Positions 1-11,737 of a stretch of DNA of 64,000 nucleotides are shown piece by piece. The translations under genes and the position numbers were made by a program. The stretch is from Opisthorchis felineus (Eukaryota > Platyhelminthes > Trematoda > Opisthorchiida > Opisthorchiidae), in the NCBI GenBank assembly GCA_004794785.1, contig SJOL01007113.1:939285-1003284 (forward strand). The letters run 5' to 3'. Every line of letters begins with the position of its first letter. Positions within the stretch are counted from its first letter, which is position 1. Below the pieces are notes generated by a model, which did no database searches, was not told the DNA's origin, and was given only the letters and a program-made list of their open reading frames with translations.

Positions 1-481
1 CTTCGATTCTGTTAATACTGGGATGCTTGGCGATTTCTACCGCCTCGGCCATCAGTCTCTGTGACGTGGACCGTAGTCCTCGCCTCAAAACCTCAACATT
101 TTCTAAGTCTATCTTGTGTCCCGTGTCCAGTGCATGTTCCGCAATTGCCGAGTCTTTCAGTAACGCTCGATATTCATCTGCGTTTCTCGGCGGCCTGTTT
201 ATTTTCCTTCTATGCTCTCCGATTCTGGTGTGAAGTTCCCTGGCCGTCTGTCCTATATAGACCTTAGTGCAGTCGTTACACTTAATTTTGTAGACACAGT
301 CCCTGGTTCTGTTTGCCGGGAGGCGATCCTTCAGTTGCACCAACGCAGAGCGCAGAGTGTTTCCCCTCTGGAAAGCTACTCTTATGTTGGCCGTGTTTAG
401 GATCCTTCGAATGATCTCCGATGTCCCTGGTTTATATGGAATAACAGCAGGCCCAATCCATTCCCCGTTGGGTTTCGCTTT
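1..481 (-). mobile_element. Penelope-like retroelement, C-terminal linker and GIY-YIG endonuclease, 5' truncated
   Basis: Read on the minus strand this is one open frame from about 481 down to the window edge, with no stop. It begins in the PLE linker (residues like EWIGPAVIPYKPGTSE) after an in-frame stop just upstream, then enters a GIY-YIG nuclease domain. Visible catalytic-type residues are the Tyr in CVYKIKC, the KVYIGQT motif, the Arg and His in TRIGEHRR, the Glu in AEAVEIAKH and the Asn in SINRIE. PLE endonucleases cut target DNA for retrotransposition. The frame is much better preserved than in the copies at 6 and 41 kb, which suggests a younger insertion. The reverse transcriptase is missing, so the copy is 5' truncated, and its 3' end lies outside the window. 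Confidence 0.85.
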
Positions 482-1431
482 TTGTTACAGCAACTTTTTT
501 CTACACACACACAAATGGAATGGTATTTATTACAGACACCAGAAATGAAGGGTATACCAACAAATGCTACCGGGTATCCGATAATACTCATTCCAATCGG
601 CGTACAGCATGTGACGATAGTGACTGAACAGTTCCCGGTAACCTATAGCTTGTCACTGCAGTTTACCTTGCTTGACTTGCTACATAAAGGCAACAGATGA
701 GGAAAAAGGGGTGTGTGCTGAAACTGACTGAAGAACTTTTTTTTATACGTAAAACAGACTTTTAAAAGAAGAGTAGAAAGCCATTTCAAATGGTTACCGA
801 TGAGAGGACAAATGGATCGATAGACTGTCACATCATAAAGAGTACTTTGACTATACACACTAGGGATTGGGCTCAAAAATCGAAGACAGACGCCGTTCCA
901 CAATCTTACAATCTTGATTATTCGATGAATGTCGAAATTTAAAGGACAAGTTGAACTTTCGAGTAATAGGGCTCAGGGAAACAATTAGACAAACATGTTT
1001 GGTTGACTTCAAGCCCACATAAACACTGTTAGATCTGGATGTGTCTGCGTTGTCAGCTTTTCGATAGTACTTTTAAGTAAAGTAACCGCTAGGCTGATGA
1101 TTTGGTGATTATGTGTTGATGATTAGGTGCGCCTCCTGGAGTGGAACAGTGTAAAGTGAGGGGACTTGAATTTAATCACATCAGAACGTGTATGTATGGC
1201 CAGCTGCATAATTGCGCGTGCACGTAAGACACTATTACAAGCCACATTGAGTAAGTTATTGTTTTGCGGTACAGTTTCTTCATCGATCTATTGATGTCAC
1301 GACGAGAAAACAGAAGACAAAATTTTCGTAAATGTTAAATAATTTTCTGCCTATTTTTCTTTTTTGTTAGTATTTCTCGCGATTTAAGTTCCTTCCCCTC
1401 AGGTACCCTTGGTTCTCCCTGTACGAACTAG
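482..1431 (+). other. Intron sequence before the first visible exon
   Basis: No convincing exon or repeat was seen. It contains AT-rich stretches and a pyrimidine-rich end leading to the acceptor used at 1,430-1,431. Other AG sites at 1,370 and 1,402 also have good pyrimidine tracts but would give phases 0 and 2 instead of the phase 1 used by every other ectodomain exon. Confidence 0.5.
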
Positions 1432-1932
1432 ATCCACCGGAGCGTTCACTGAATGTCAGATTGAATTCAACATCGACAGTCTATTACACATCAAACTTCA
1501 CAACCGAGTTTTCCTACTGCATGGCGTGGACACCTGGTGTGGGTTGTAATGATTCCGACGTTGTCGCGCTCGAACCGTCATGCAAATACGACTTGGACTC
1601 TTTGCAGGATTCGCTACTTTTGGTCGAGTGCACACTGCCGTATGTAAAGAAGCTCTGGAGTTTCAATGTCACGGTGATCGAAGACAGACCACTAGTGGTG
1701 AACTGCGTGAGTGATCCCGTCATTGTGGATGTGGCGCAGCCATCAGGATATCGGCTTTGCAAAGCTACTGGGCTGTATGGGAAAAATAACAATGAACTTC
1801 TATGCTTCTCCGAACCACCTGGACTGACGATTGAAAATGGAACACTAGTAACAGAAAAATCTGACTTCACGTCATTTTCATACACTGTGGACTGTGACAG
1901 CTCAAATACGACAGTTCTAGTCTACGTCGCAG
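1432..1932 (+). CDS. Unit A, exon 1: double alpha+beta ectodomain exon of the large membrane protein
   Basis: 501 nt, 167 residues, phase 1-1. The acceptor is an AG followed by AT-CCA-CCG, similar to the later exons at 32,819 and 54,531. The exon holds eight cysteines and six N-glycosylation sequons (for example NFTT, NVTV, NGTL, NTTV). The first about 90 residues form an alpha-type module. The second part is a beta module with LVVNC, a mid-module LLC and an ENGTL motif followed by YTVDC. The same motif order recurs in the exons at 13,014, 21,974 and 29,364. The donor is non-canonical: GCA-G then GCAAGTAT, a GC-AG intron. It has no signal peptide, so it is read as an internal exon. The extracellular location is inferred from the cysteines, sequons and downstream membrane segment. 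Confidence 0.75.
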
Positions 1933-1939
1933 GCAAGTA
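1933..1939 (+). other. GC-type 5' splice donor
   Basis: The exon end reads AG followed by GCAAGTA. Apart from the C at intron position 2 this is a strong donor consensus, which is typical of the minor GC-AG intron class. It gives phase 1 like all neighbouring donors. No GT donor nearby keeps that phase. Confidence 0.6.
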
Positions 1940-2159
1940 TCCAGCACTGGTATTTGTGTGCTAGTTGGGTCCACTTTCAGCAGACAAGTAGGCATTTCAA
2001 GTGCATTACAAATAGCTTTCTTATTGTTCCTCTAAGCTAAGCCATGCAGTATCAGTATACGGAATGGGGGAGAGGACGACGGAAGTTATTCCATCGTATG
2101 GCCAAACCACTAAAAACAGTAAGACAAACGTAACCTTTGATTCCAGTTCTGGTGTGTCC

Positions 2160-2295
2160 TGAAGTCCCAGCACATGTGGACAGGGCAGGGCAGGGGAGCG
2201 CAGCCAGGGCAGAGCAGAGCAGGTTAGCGAATGGCAAGACTGCGCAGGCCAGGTCATGACGACGTACAGTGTAGGGGTAGGGTAGGGTAGGGCAG
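2160..2295 (+). repeat. G-rich imperfect repeat with TAGGG run, G-quadruplex candidate
   Basis: Two purine-rich blocks are present. At about 2,181-2,223 there are imperfect GGGCAG/AGAGC repeats. At 2,274-2,292 four tracts of at least three G are separated by two-base TA spacers, a strong intramolecular G4 pattern. The TAGGG unit resembles the TTAGGG telomere repeat known from flatworms, but the run is too short to call an interstitial telomere. Confidence 0.6.
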
Positions 2296-2349
2296 GCAAA
2301 GCAAACCAATGTTCGTCAAAAATGTACAAAGACCAAAACCACTTATATG

Positions 2350-2460
2350 CACTGGCCGTGACAGCCTCGTGTAGTTACGCTGCCTTCGGCATGCATCCCA
2401 CACTGATGTGAGGTTCGAAGAGCTCAGTCTGTTTGGTTTAGGGAGTGGGCGAGTGAGCTA
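2350..2460 (+). repeat. Possible diverged SINE-like relic
   Basis: The order CGGCATGCAT, then GAGGTTCGAAGAGCTCAG, then TTTGGTTTAG resembles the 3' half of the repeat at 45.6 kb and the inverted copy at 22.8 kb. No clear A box is visible. The resemblance could be chance. Confidence 0.25.
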
Positions 2461-2934
2461 GTTCCCTCGCGTTCGCTCCCCACGACCAGTCTACTGCGGT
2501 GGTGCGTAACCCGATCAAAGTCGTCGTCGAAATGGAGGTGACGGAAGATGGTAAACGTTCTCACTGGCATTAGGAGCTAACCAGACCCATAGGTGTGACT
2601 GAGTTTATCTGGAGCAGGCAGTGGCGATGCACACTGGAGGTAAACAAGAACAAATGTAAACTCAGTTCGCAACCGTTCACCGCGGTGAACGAATAAGTGG
2701 GGCTCGTACTGACTGAGACTCTGCCTTAGGGTTGGTAAAACCGACGGAGCCGAAGAACCATCAGAACACCTGCTGTGACAACTTCGTCTAACTTCGTTTT
2801 CCTCACGCTTGAAGTACACGTGTGCATGCCCGTAGGCTTATTGTTTTAGTTGAATCAACATAAATGCATCTGGATGATGTCTGAAACCGACTGAGCAGTC
2901 GTTATTTCAGGGGGGTTTGGTAAACAATTGGTGT

Positions 2935-3460
2935 TTTTATTGATGGAGAGCGTTTCGCTTTTAAAACAAAAGCTTCGTCAGGCTAAGTGAATATATAACC
3001 AGGTTGACCGAGTTTTAAGACAGACGGAGAACCAATCAGTGAGGTTTCTCACAACTACCCGACTGCATCAATGCTGCATGTTAGCGAGAACTTCTTGTTT
3101 GTTGGTTAAGATGGATTACAGGTGAGACGGATGGGTTGGGGGGATTCATCATCAAGTTGGATCAGGGGGCTTTGCTCTTCCGGTGTGGGGCACTTTAATG
3201 AAATAATCACCTTGGGTGCTGTTCACAGATTTTGCTGATCCGTGGGTGTTTGGGGGGGGGGTACTAGGACAATTGGTTTGGGTTTGGAGAGATGAAGTGG
3301 ATCTTATTCTAATTGGGTTCTGTTCTTTGGACCCAGATCATTTAACTGATTAAGGCGCCCTTACAAGTCAACTTGGATGACCTAAAACCGCTCTCCACAA
3401 GCAATATGTGCTTTGCAAGAAACTGAACGCGAGGCAACCAACTGGACGTAAAGGTTAGGT
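2935..3460 (-). mobile_element. PLE 3' untranslated region fragment
   Basis: The segment around 2,957-2,990 (GCGTTTCGCTTTTAAAAC, then AAGCTTCGTCAGGC) matches the one at 40,362-40,397 in the same orientation, and both are followed by related sequence up to a shared CTCCACAAGC block (3,392 and 40,783). At 40 kb this block lies directly downstream of a minus-strand GIY-YIG endonuclease, which identifies it as the 3' UTR of a PLE. No coding part remains here. A run of ten G lies at about 3,251-3,260, and the 40-kb copy has a C run in a similar place. Confidence 0.6.
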
Positions 3461-5584
3461 GACTCCGGTGTATTTTATTTCGGTAGGTCTTGGAAGACAA
3501 ATGTTATCAACCATAAACGATGTCACGCTGTCAAGAAGGCCTTGACAAAGCTTACCTGAAATGACGGAGAAAATAAATGCTAAGAATTTTGAAGCATTAG
3601 GAAAAAAGGAGCATTCTCGAAGCTGCGAAGTGGATTCCTCCTTTCCGGCTTAGAATTCCACTTGAGCTCCTGAATTGAGGTAGTAATAAGCATTCATAGT
3701 GTCATCAACATGGTAAGTCATGGAAGTGCAAGGTAAAAAGAACGGAGGACGTATTGTATGTAACGAAGAGCGGGATTGGAGATGTAGTGACGAAGACAAT
3801 CGGCTGCACAGATGTGTCAAAAAATGCACTCAACTTGCTCAAACACTGGTAAATTCCAACCAACAAGTTTGCTCAAACTGATGCATAATGGAGATTGGAT
3901 GCTCCCAGAACGAGTAAACAACCCGAGAAACATACGGTAATTTGGTGCATAAGAACTGATGGTGATGTCCACCACACTTTTTCTCACATTTTCCATAATA
4001 AAGAAGCACATAAGCTTAACTCTCACCACATTTCATCTGCTTATTGTGTGGCTGCACCACAATATTCCGAAGAATTGCGACCATTTCGAATTAGGTTGGA
4101 TGCACTCACAGATATGGATGGTAATATGATTTCGGTGGACGATCTGTGATTTTAGGGTCCTTAAGGGAACTAGCGCTCAAACACATGGATTCAAGCCATC
4201 CAGGTAGTAGACTTATCAAGGCCACTGGTCGTAGACATGAATAAGGGCTTCAAACAGGCAAGGATGTCGAATAGCGAAATAAAATGTACGGAAATTGCGC
4301 TCGCGGGGCAAAAGCCATATTGATGACTGCGTTATGTTCATGGCTAACTCCACACTTTTGCTAAATGGACGGAAGCTACCCCTATTTCGCCCTCGTCGAC
4401 TCTTTCAACTCTCAACCACGTATAACCGCAAGGTGGTGTGCCCGAAGTTCTGGTATCTGGCCATGTTTCCGAGTTTGGCTAAAATGAATATAATCAGTTT
4501 TGCAAATCTTTGTCCAGTGACCACACCTGTATTCTGATACACCGTCCTCGGCCCATAGGCCAGACAAAAACGTTGGTTGACAACTTTGGGCGGAAAATGA
4601 AGTAGAAATCAAAGCTCAGCAAAACTCTTTACACTATTCTGTGGGCGTGCAGCTCAACGTCGAATTCATTTACACCTAATAAAAAAATGGCAAGCTGCCG
4701 TTTTTCTTGGAAGGCCATTCAGATTTGTCCTTGATGCTCTACAACCACACAATAAGTAAAGCTAGAAGGCTGACTAAAACTAAGATAGCCCTGTAGACTG
4801 CTAGTGATATCCGATTAAGCAATACGTGACAAAATTGATGGTTCTGCGCAACCGCTGAACATTTTGTCAGACACATTTGAAATGCTATTGCCCACTGGTG
4901 CAGCTGTTAAGGAAGTACCCTTGTTGGTAAACTCTAGCATTCGCAGTGATGATGCAGCAGTATGACAAACTGTATTTTGGAAACAAGCTTATAAAATCGA
5001 GCAGTGATATTCGTGAAAGTGAGGATAATACAACTGGGCCGGAAACAACCCTTAAATCAAAAGCTGGCTTGTAGTGCCTTTTCAGTTTGTACTTACAGAG
5101 TGGTATTCCTGGAGGAGCATTTGCATCCTGTAGCATGCTGGTGATTTTCGTAGAGAACATGTTCATATAAATGGATGCGTGTTGTATTGGGATTCTTGTA
5201 AGGTGATGTCAGTCTACTTCTAGGCAAGCCTCGGTTTTTCTGTGAGTTATTATCAGAAATTCGTTTTTGTGTAATACTATTCGCTTGTAAGGTGAAAACT
5301 GGGATACAGTCATCGCCTCGGCGTAAAGCCATCACGGGAAGAACGGTGTACGTGTTCATTCATGGCAGATGTTCCCTACCCTTTTGCATGAAATTCACAC
5401 TAGGTCCAGGATAACGACTTAGGATTTCAGACCCGGGTATTTTGGCCCTCTAACGGAGAATACGAACAGACCTTCAGATTTCATTCTTCCGGTATCAGGT
5501 TTTATCTCAGTCGGCTTTAATAACATAACATTTCGTTCCTCATGCACGCGTATGCTCTACTTTTCTCATACTCGGCTGCCGCAG

Positions 5585-5887
5585 GTCATGATGTCTCACT
5601 GGTGAGCACTCCTCCTAAAATCAACCGACTAGCACGTAACTACAAGCTGAAGTTCCACATCAATTACAAACCAACTCTCTGGAAACAGGTTTTGGAGCGT
5701 CTCAAGCCGGGCCAACCTGATTGTACCGCTTTAGATAAACAAACTACAGAGGAAGACTGGTTTGAACTTGCATACGATGAGTTGACTGTTCATCAGGTCC
5801 CGGATGACACCTACACATCGCTGTTGGTGCTTTGTCGAGATCGTTGGGTCAAACGACAAAGGAATGTAACCATTGACTCAAAATTGG
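5585..5887 (+). CDS. Unit A, exon 2: alpha-module exon
   Basis: 303 nt, 101 residues, phase 1-1, with an AG acceptor and a GTATGT donor. It carries two cysteines, in QPDCTAL and VLCRD, 37 residues apart, and one sequon (NVTI) near the end. The N-terminal half has a strand-like alternation (YKLKFHINY) matching the (E)V-x-F-x-(L/I) pattern of the other alpha exons at 17,092, 25,509 and 30,736. The motif WFELAYDELT in the middle is echoed in the imperfect segment at 45.2 kb. The frame fits only with the splice sites given, because upstream sequence in frame has no supporting motif. I do not recognise the domain family. A beta-sandwich fold is inferred from alternation and cysteine placement. Confidence 0.7.
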
Positions 5888-6179
5888 GTATGTTTTCTGA
5901 CTTATTTCTACTACTTGTTTCGCACCTGACCATCATCATCTAAACGACTGAATTTCTAGTAAATATTTACACGGAAAGAAGATTAACGTCCACTATTCAA
6001 ATTTTCGATATGCTAGAAAGTTAAAATGATGACTGGAGTCCCAGCGTAGTTTACCAACGTACTGCTGTTCATTATGATGACTGACGCGAATACAGCTACT
6101 ATGATCGACACTCCAGTCGCATTCCAATGAGTGCTATATATACACATAAATGTATATACGTATATATAACGCACCGCGC

Positions 6180-7140
6180 GATATCCGAAAAGGAGCTGGA
6201 ATTGTGATCCTGAACAGAGGAAACTCCGTAGAAAGAGACAAGGCAGCATATGTGAAGCGGCAAATCTCCAGCCGTTTAAGAATACATTGTGACGATGGCA
6301 TTGTCAGTTTCAACGTTTTCAAGACCAACAAGCCTGTTGTATCCAAGATAGCTCGTCAAAATAGGCTTGCCAAAATCCACAAAGATGATGTACTTAATCG
6401 CCCAGCAGTTCCTGTGCTAAACTCAACGGTGACCCACTGAATGGTGGGAGGACCCGTTGGGCAAAGTCTAGCTGCACAGTTTGGAAGATAATTTTGAGTT
6501 TGTAAGGAAGACCAAAAACAACAACAGTACGGATTATGTAGGACTTTCTCTTGACGTTTCATCACTTTTCATCAGTATCCCGATGTTAGAAACTACTGAT
6601 CTTATCTGTAAGTTTGCAACCAATTCGACATTTGAAACTACTCTACTTTTCCTGAAATTTTTTAACGCTCATCTGTATGGACAAGCTGCTGGTGTTGCAA
6701 GAGGAGCTCCGCTAGATCCCTTGTTTGAATACATGCTTATGGCCGTGTTAAAGAGGAACTCAGTGAAGACATTCAATGACGGTACCGACATGTAGATGAT
6801 ATGTTTTGTGCAGCTGTTAAGACGTTTACTTGGAACGGTTGCTACACCGCTTAGGTGGCATCCATTCTCGCATATGCTTTACTGTAGAAAAGAAGGAAAA
6901 CAGGAGACTTCCATTCATAGACGTGCACTTCAGCTTATCAGATTGACCAGCACAGCATACAGTATATCGAAAGAAGACGTGGGTCGGGAAATACATCAGT
7001 TTTTATAGGTTCGTTCCACCAAGACAAAAACATAACCTCGTACGGTGTCTAATTTCGAGAACTCGGAATTTCTTCCCAAGTGGTACGTTGCCCGATGAGC
7101 TAACAAGGTTACGGAATACACTTAGAATTCAGCTATCCAG
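6180..7140 (+). mobile_element. Degenerate Penelope-like reverse transcriptase
   Basis: The PLE RT order can be followed across several frames: RLAKIHKD (the L-P-K-x-H-K motif, with A for P), VGGPVGQSLAAQF, SLDVSSLF (motif A), HLYGQAAGVARGAP (motif B, with R for M), then a disrupted DDM-type catalytic stretch broken by a stop at 6,793, and further on KKENRRLPFIDV and PRQKHNLVRCLISRTRNF. At least three frame changes or stops make it non-functional. No endonuclease part follows. PLEs are retroelements with telomerase-like RTs; the substitutions and stops mark this as an old copy. Confidence 0.75.
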
Positions 7141-8814
7141 CTATATGTAATTATGAGAATATTGAGCGACCACATAAAAAACAATGTGGCTAACAGCAGC
7201 GATGTAACGCCTGTTTCTTAGCTTGCCTTTCATTGGAGATTAGGCTGTTGAGATATTGGTAGCGAAATTGGATAACATCATAAAAACTACTTTCATCGTT
7301 GCTGAATTGTTTTGTCCTTTCAAAAGCCACCCCGTCATCGGTGTTGACCTCGTCTATGGTAGTGTGTTCATTTAGGTGGCCCTATGACGTGTCCTGTGTT
7401 GGCTGAAACGCTCGTCAGCTTTCCATCCGTATCCGTGACTACTGCCGCAAATGACAATCATAAAGCTGTAAGGGATAATTCAGAAGAGCCACTGTTGCCA
7501 ATCTGGTGGTCACGGTCACAAAGCCTTCAAATTCGCGTACAGAGTTCCACCGTACGTCTCCAAAGTTGTGCGGACGCGCATACTTGAAGTGGCTGAAGGA
7601 ATAAAATAAGAATCAGTCTACCAACTTGTTCAAAAGGGCAAGACAAATTCCAGCCAAAATGGCTTACTTGTCAAAACGGAAGGAATCGGTTGCCAGATTA
7701 AAGTCCAGCTGGGACCTGAGAGCTAAATATGCACATAGACGCCTGAGTGAGAGCAAGCGACATTTTAGAACGGTGGGTGAACTGGTCGATAAGTTAACTT
7801 TGAAAAACTGAGTCCAATAATTGAATGAGCACCAACGTCGATAAATTGGGAATAATTCTAAGAACCATAGTGACCTGAAAGAAGGCGATGAAAACGACTG
7901 TGCCTGCTATTAAAATACATGGGACTAGCATGGTCACTCACCATGGAATTCTGAATTTCCGGTTTAATTCACAGCTAATTATGTTCTGTTTGATGCCTCA
8001 GAACCAGTGTTGGCACACTAAGACCCACCCAGACAGACGCAGCTGAAAGAATAGTAGCTAGACTTTCTGTTGTGTAAGTGGTAATAATGAAGGTTCTCGT
8101 AGCCTAAGGGGTGCCTAATAACAGTATTCTTTCTCTCGTTTTAAGTAAATTCCAGATACTTAAATGCATGTTTGAGCAGTACAACTTTTAGTCAACTTCT
8201 AAAAAACGTTACCAGAAAGTCATTTTTGAAGAGATATGCACGCGGATATCGGATAATAAAGTCGATAATCTTCATACCATTTTTACCGAATGAGCGTCCC
8301 GAACGTCTTACACAAGTTTATTTTTGGCCCCTTGCCGCCCTCCCTCTACATAAAATGTAATATAAATAACATTCAACACATGCAATAGAACTTAAAAAAG
8401 GATTCAATTTCACCTATATAGGCACAATGAACAGTTGTTTCCTCGAGAAATACTACAAATGTTTTCCCATGAAGTGGTTAATTTTTCCTAGTGGAAACTA
8501 GGTATTTTGTTTGAAATCTAATTTAGGTGTAGGAACCAAGCAGGCAAATTCATTTCCGAACCGTATCGACGATTGACGTTCACGTGCGGCAGCAAGCATT
8601 GAAAGCACCACAGCCAACTCAGTCATCTGTAAACAAGAGAAGAGCAAAACGGAATTTCCGATACAGCCTTATAAGCGTTATTCAAATATGGGATAGTATC
8701 TATCTCTGTTCTCTTCTTCACGCAGGCTCATTGCGCAGACCACTCACGGAGTAATCATTTTCCGAGATGATTTCCCCCTTGCCCTATGGTTCCCCTATCA
8801 CAGTATGGCCTCAT

Positions 8815-9390
8815 TAGCATGTCAGGATGGAGCATTTATGGTGGGCGGTTTCTATCTGATGCGTCGTCTGTATTTTATCTATTATGTAGGCACTGTTTTG
8901 AAGACGCATTTCTTACCAGATTCTCCGAAGTTCAACTAAGCATTTTGTGAAAACGAAGTAAGGATAAATTCATTTACAATCTTTTCGTTGTGTATGAATG
9001 AAATAAACAGGGAAGTCCAAAAGGAACCACTGCTTAGAGGGTGCCAGTGCATCCACAATCGCCAGCACTAACCTACTGTCATACGCGCTCGCTGAAAATT
9101 CCACATGCTGAGAGGTAATCTAGTACCACCAAGTTCCCTATTAAGACCACTTCGCAAGAAAAGACAACATCGTCTATGGGCAGAGGATGAAACAACGCCT
9201 TCAGTCTGAGAGACTGTGTTCTCTTAGCAGAGGTTGAGGTCAGAGTCCCTAGCATCCAACATCTCATCTGTCCGAAACCGAGTAAATGCGAACAAATATG
9301 TGGTAGTCGGTGAGTGCCTAAGTGAAATACAAACGACGCATCAGGCCGAAATCTTCCACCATAAATGCGTCATCTCGGCACCTTAATGAA
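8815..9390. repeat. Imperfect inverted repeat, arms about 75 bp, spacer about 420 bp
   Basis: The left arm near 8,826-8,895 (CATTTATGGTGGGCGG, then GATGCGTCGTCTGTAT, then GTAGGCAC) is mirrored at 9,320-9,380 (GTGCCTA, then ATACAAACGACGCATCAG, then CCACCATAAATG). Identity falls off outside these blocks. No transposase frame is visible in the spacer, so it could be a palindromic non-autonomous DNA element or two opposed copies of a repeat. Confidence 0.55.
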
Positions 9391-10120
9391 CCTTTGTTCG
9401 ATTACACGACCTGAGTGATATTGCGGTCACATGTCCTCACCGCGTGATCGGTTTTGGTGACAAGTCGGTGACAAGTCATACTTGCTGTGGTTGATCATAA
9501 GCCCGATGATGCGTAACTCTAGGCAGTAACCTCAACTTATACTTTTTACCTGGCCAGAGCCCATAGAAGTAGTCAGACCAGATGGTTTTCTCACAAATTA
9601 GGGTCCATTTACAATTATTCATCTGCAGAAAAAATTGCATTTCATCCATTATGTAGAATGGCTTAAATGCATTAGTACAGTCCACCTCATAGCCAGTCTG
9701 AACAGAGCCCGAACAGACTGGACTGTTATTCTCTTTGACAGTTACATTGTGAAGAGAGTTGGGAACTTTATCGTTAAGAGGAATTTTCAAGTTTACGTGA
9801 AAACTCGGAGAGGGCATGTAAAGTTAATTTGTGCTTTAAAACTGTCCTTTTGTATGCATCAGAAATCATCATTATTGCACATCATTCAATGGTGAGGAGG
9901 TTAGCTATTCGGCTTTTTGCGGGAGTGGTGAGTGACTATTGTTGAACCGCACGCAAGAATAGCCTGCTCTCAAGTAAAATGTATACAGTATTTACACTGA
10001 CTTATAGTTCCCGGCATAGGATTGATGTGCAATCTGTATGGTCCAATCAACAACCACTGGCTCACCCTAGCCAGCGGATGTTTCAGTTTGCGGTTGCGAC
10101 ACTGCTTCCAGTAACCAACA

Positions 10121-11215
10121 ATGGTTGCGTTCCTTGACTTGAAAGCTGCCTTTGACTCTGTGGACCGCCAGGCACTATGGCAGTGTCTGTGGAGCAAAGG
10201 TGTCCCCCATTAATTCTTGACCCTCCTTAAGGCGCTGTACGCCAACTCCCGAGGCCGTGTGAAGGTCTACGGGAAGCTCTCTTCTAAGTTCACCACATCA
10301 AGTGGTGTCAGACAGCGCTGTCCTCGTTCACCTTTCCTCTTCAACTTCGTCAATGATACGATCATGAAAGACTCACTATCAGCCTCTAGTGCCTGCGGGG
10401 TCGAAGTGCTCCCGGGGCGTTCGGTCACAGATATCGGGTACGCAGACAACATAGCTCTTCTTGGATCCGACGACGCCGTAATGCAAGCAGTATTAAATAA
10501 TCTAAATATTTCTGCCTCATGGTTTGGCATGCGCTTCACGCCTGCAAAGTGTAAAGTTCTACCGCAAGACTGGGTGGGCCCGAACCCTAGCTTCATGCTT
10601 GCGGATGAATCGATTGAGGTAGCAGACAAGTTTGTTTACCTGGGCAGCTGTATCAGTCCCGGTGGTCTTGCGAAAGATGATATTTCCATTCGGATTGGGA
10701 AAGCTAGAGCAGCTTTTGTGAACCTGCGTCACCTGTTGCATAGGCGTAACGTCAGCTTATCCGTCAAGGGTCGAGTTTAGAATGCGCGGTGCGCTCCTTA
10801 TTACTATACGGATCAGAACCCTGGCCGCTGCGTGCCGAGGACGGCGAAGGATGAAAGCCATTACCAGCAAACTCAGCTGCGCTGGTCATTACCGTCTTCC
10901 TGGATGGGGATCCCGACACGGGGCACATCAATGGTTAGAGACACTGCCAGACATGGCCCAGTCGCGCCCTCAATGGCGACTGGCATCCATGCTACTGTCT
11001 TCAATGCATAACTCCCTTCCCAACTCCCCCACTTAAAAGTTCACTGTCAGTCCTGTATTTACGCACCGATTTATCAGCTCCCGCCTCCAATGCGCAGCTA
11101 CCTACCCTACCTCTCCAGATCATTGGTGAACGATACTGTGGCAGCTGTAACCACTGTACGACAAGTGCGCGGTTCTTGCAGCTGATAATGATGATGATGA
11201 TTGCGGTTGTTGCTC
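10121..11215 (+). mobile_element. RTE-type LINE, reverse transcriptase 3' half with repeat tail
   Basis: RT motifs in order: FLDLKAAFDSVDR (motif A), SGVRQRCPRSPFLF (motif B), GYADNIALLGSD (motif C, with N in place of the second catalytic D), FTPAKCKVL and KFVYLGSCISPGG. The arrangement is that of RTE-clade LINEs of flatworms. One in-frame stop follows KGVPH (10,212), and the main frame ends at 10,780, after which homologous sequence continues in other frames. A short GAT-repeat tail lies at about 11,184-11,201, as expected for an RTE 3' end. The copy is 5' truncated and inactive. Confidence 0.8.
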
Positions 11216-11737
11216 ATGAGCAAGAATGTGCACTTCTGGTGAACTCTGTTAAGAACAAAACTTAAGTCTAGTGCTCTCACCATTTGGTGTGAACTCTCCA
11301 GAATAAGTGCACCAGGACAGGAGGAGGGCTGTGACATCGCGATAACAACAAAACATAGACTTGGCATGCATTGCTCTCTTCAGTGTTTCGAGTGCTGTTA
11401 TAGAATATAGGCTAAAAATCCAAGTTTATGCCTTTCTTGTCCTCGGATTCTACTCGAGGATCAGTGGCTATGATGGCTACCTACGGGTAGTCAATCAGTT
11501 TGTCTGAATAAATCAACAGCCGGTCAAACCGACAAGCATGAAGTGTCGCGTCTGACCAAAGTTTGTGGAATCTGATCACATTTTCAAATACAATTTGAAC
11601 TTGGACCAAAGTCCTATTTAAATTACCTGAGCCCATGCATAATAATATTGTTTTCATCAATATTTTTTTATTACTACTTCGTTACCACTTTTCATTATTC
11701 ACTATTGTTACCATTGCTGTTATTCACTCCTCCACAG

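Larger units (their letters stand above)
1940..5584 (+). other. Intron A1-A2 (3.65 kb)
   Basis: The intron holds a G-rich, telomere-like stretch (2,160-2,295), a possible SINE relic (2,350-2,460) and a PLE 3' region (2,935-3,460, minus). The rest (3.5-5.58 kb) contains only short unsupported frames, including one at 3,895-4,149 that resembles nothing I recognise. The acceptor at 5,583-5,584 follows CTGCCGC. Confidence 0.5.
5888..11737 (+). other. Intron A2-A3 (5.85 kb)
   Basis: It contains a degenerate PLE reverse transcriptase (6.18-7.14 kb), an imperfect inverted repeat (8.8-9.4 kb) and an RTE-type LINE fragment (10.12-11.2 kb). In 7.2-8.8 and 11.2-11.7 kb I see no recognisable element. 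The end is a T/C-rich tract before the acceptor at 11,736-11,737. Confidence 0.5.

Noticed and set aside
1371..1431. Longer versions of the first exon from acceptors at 1,370 or 1,402
   Set aside because: They give phases 0 and 2, unlike all other ectodomain exons, and the added residues match nothing in the paralogous exons.
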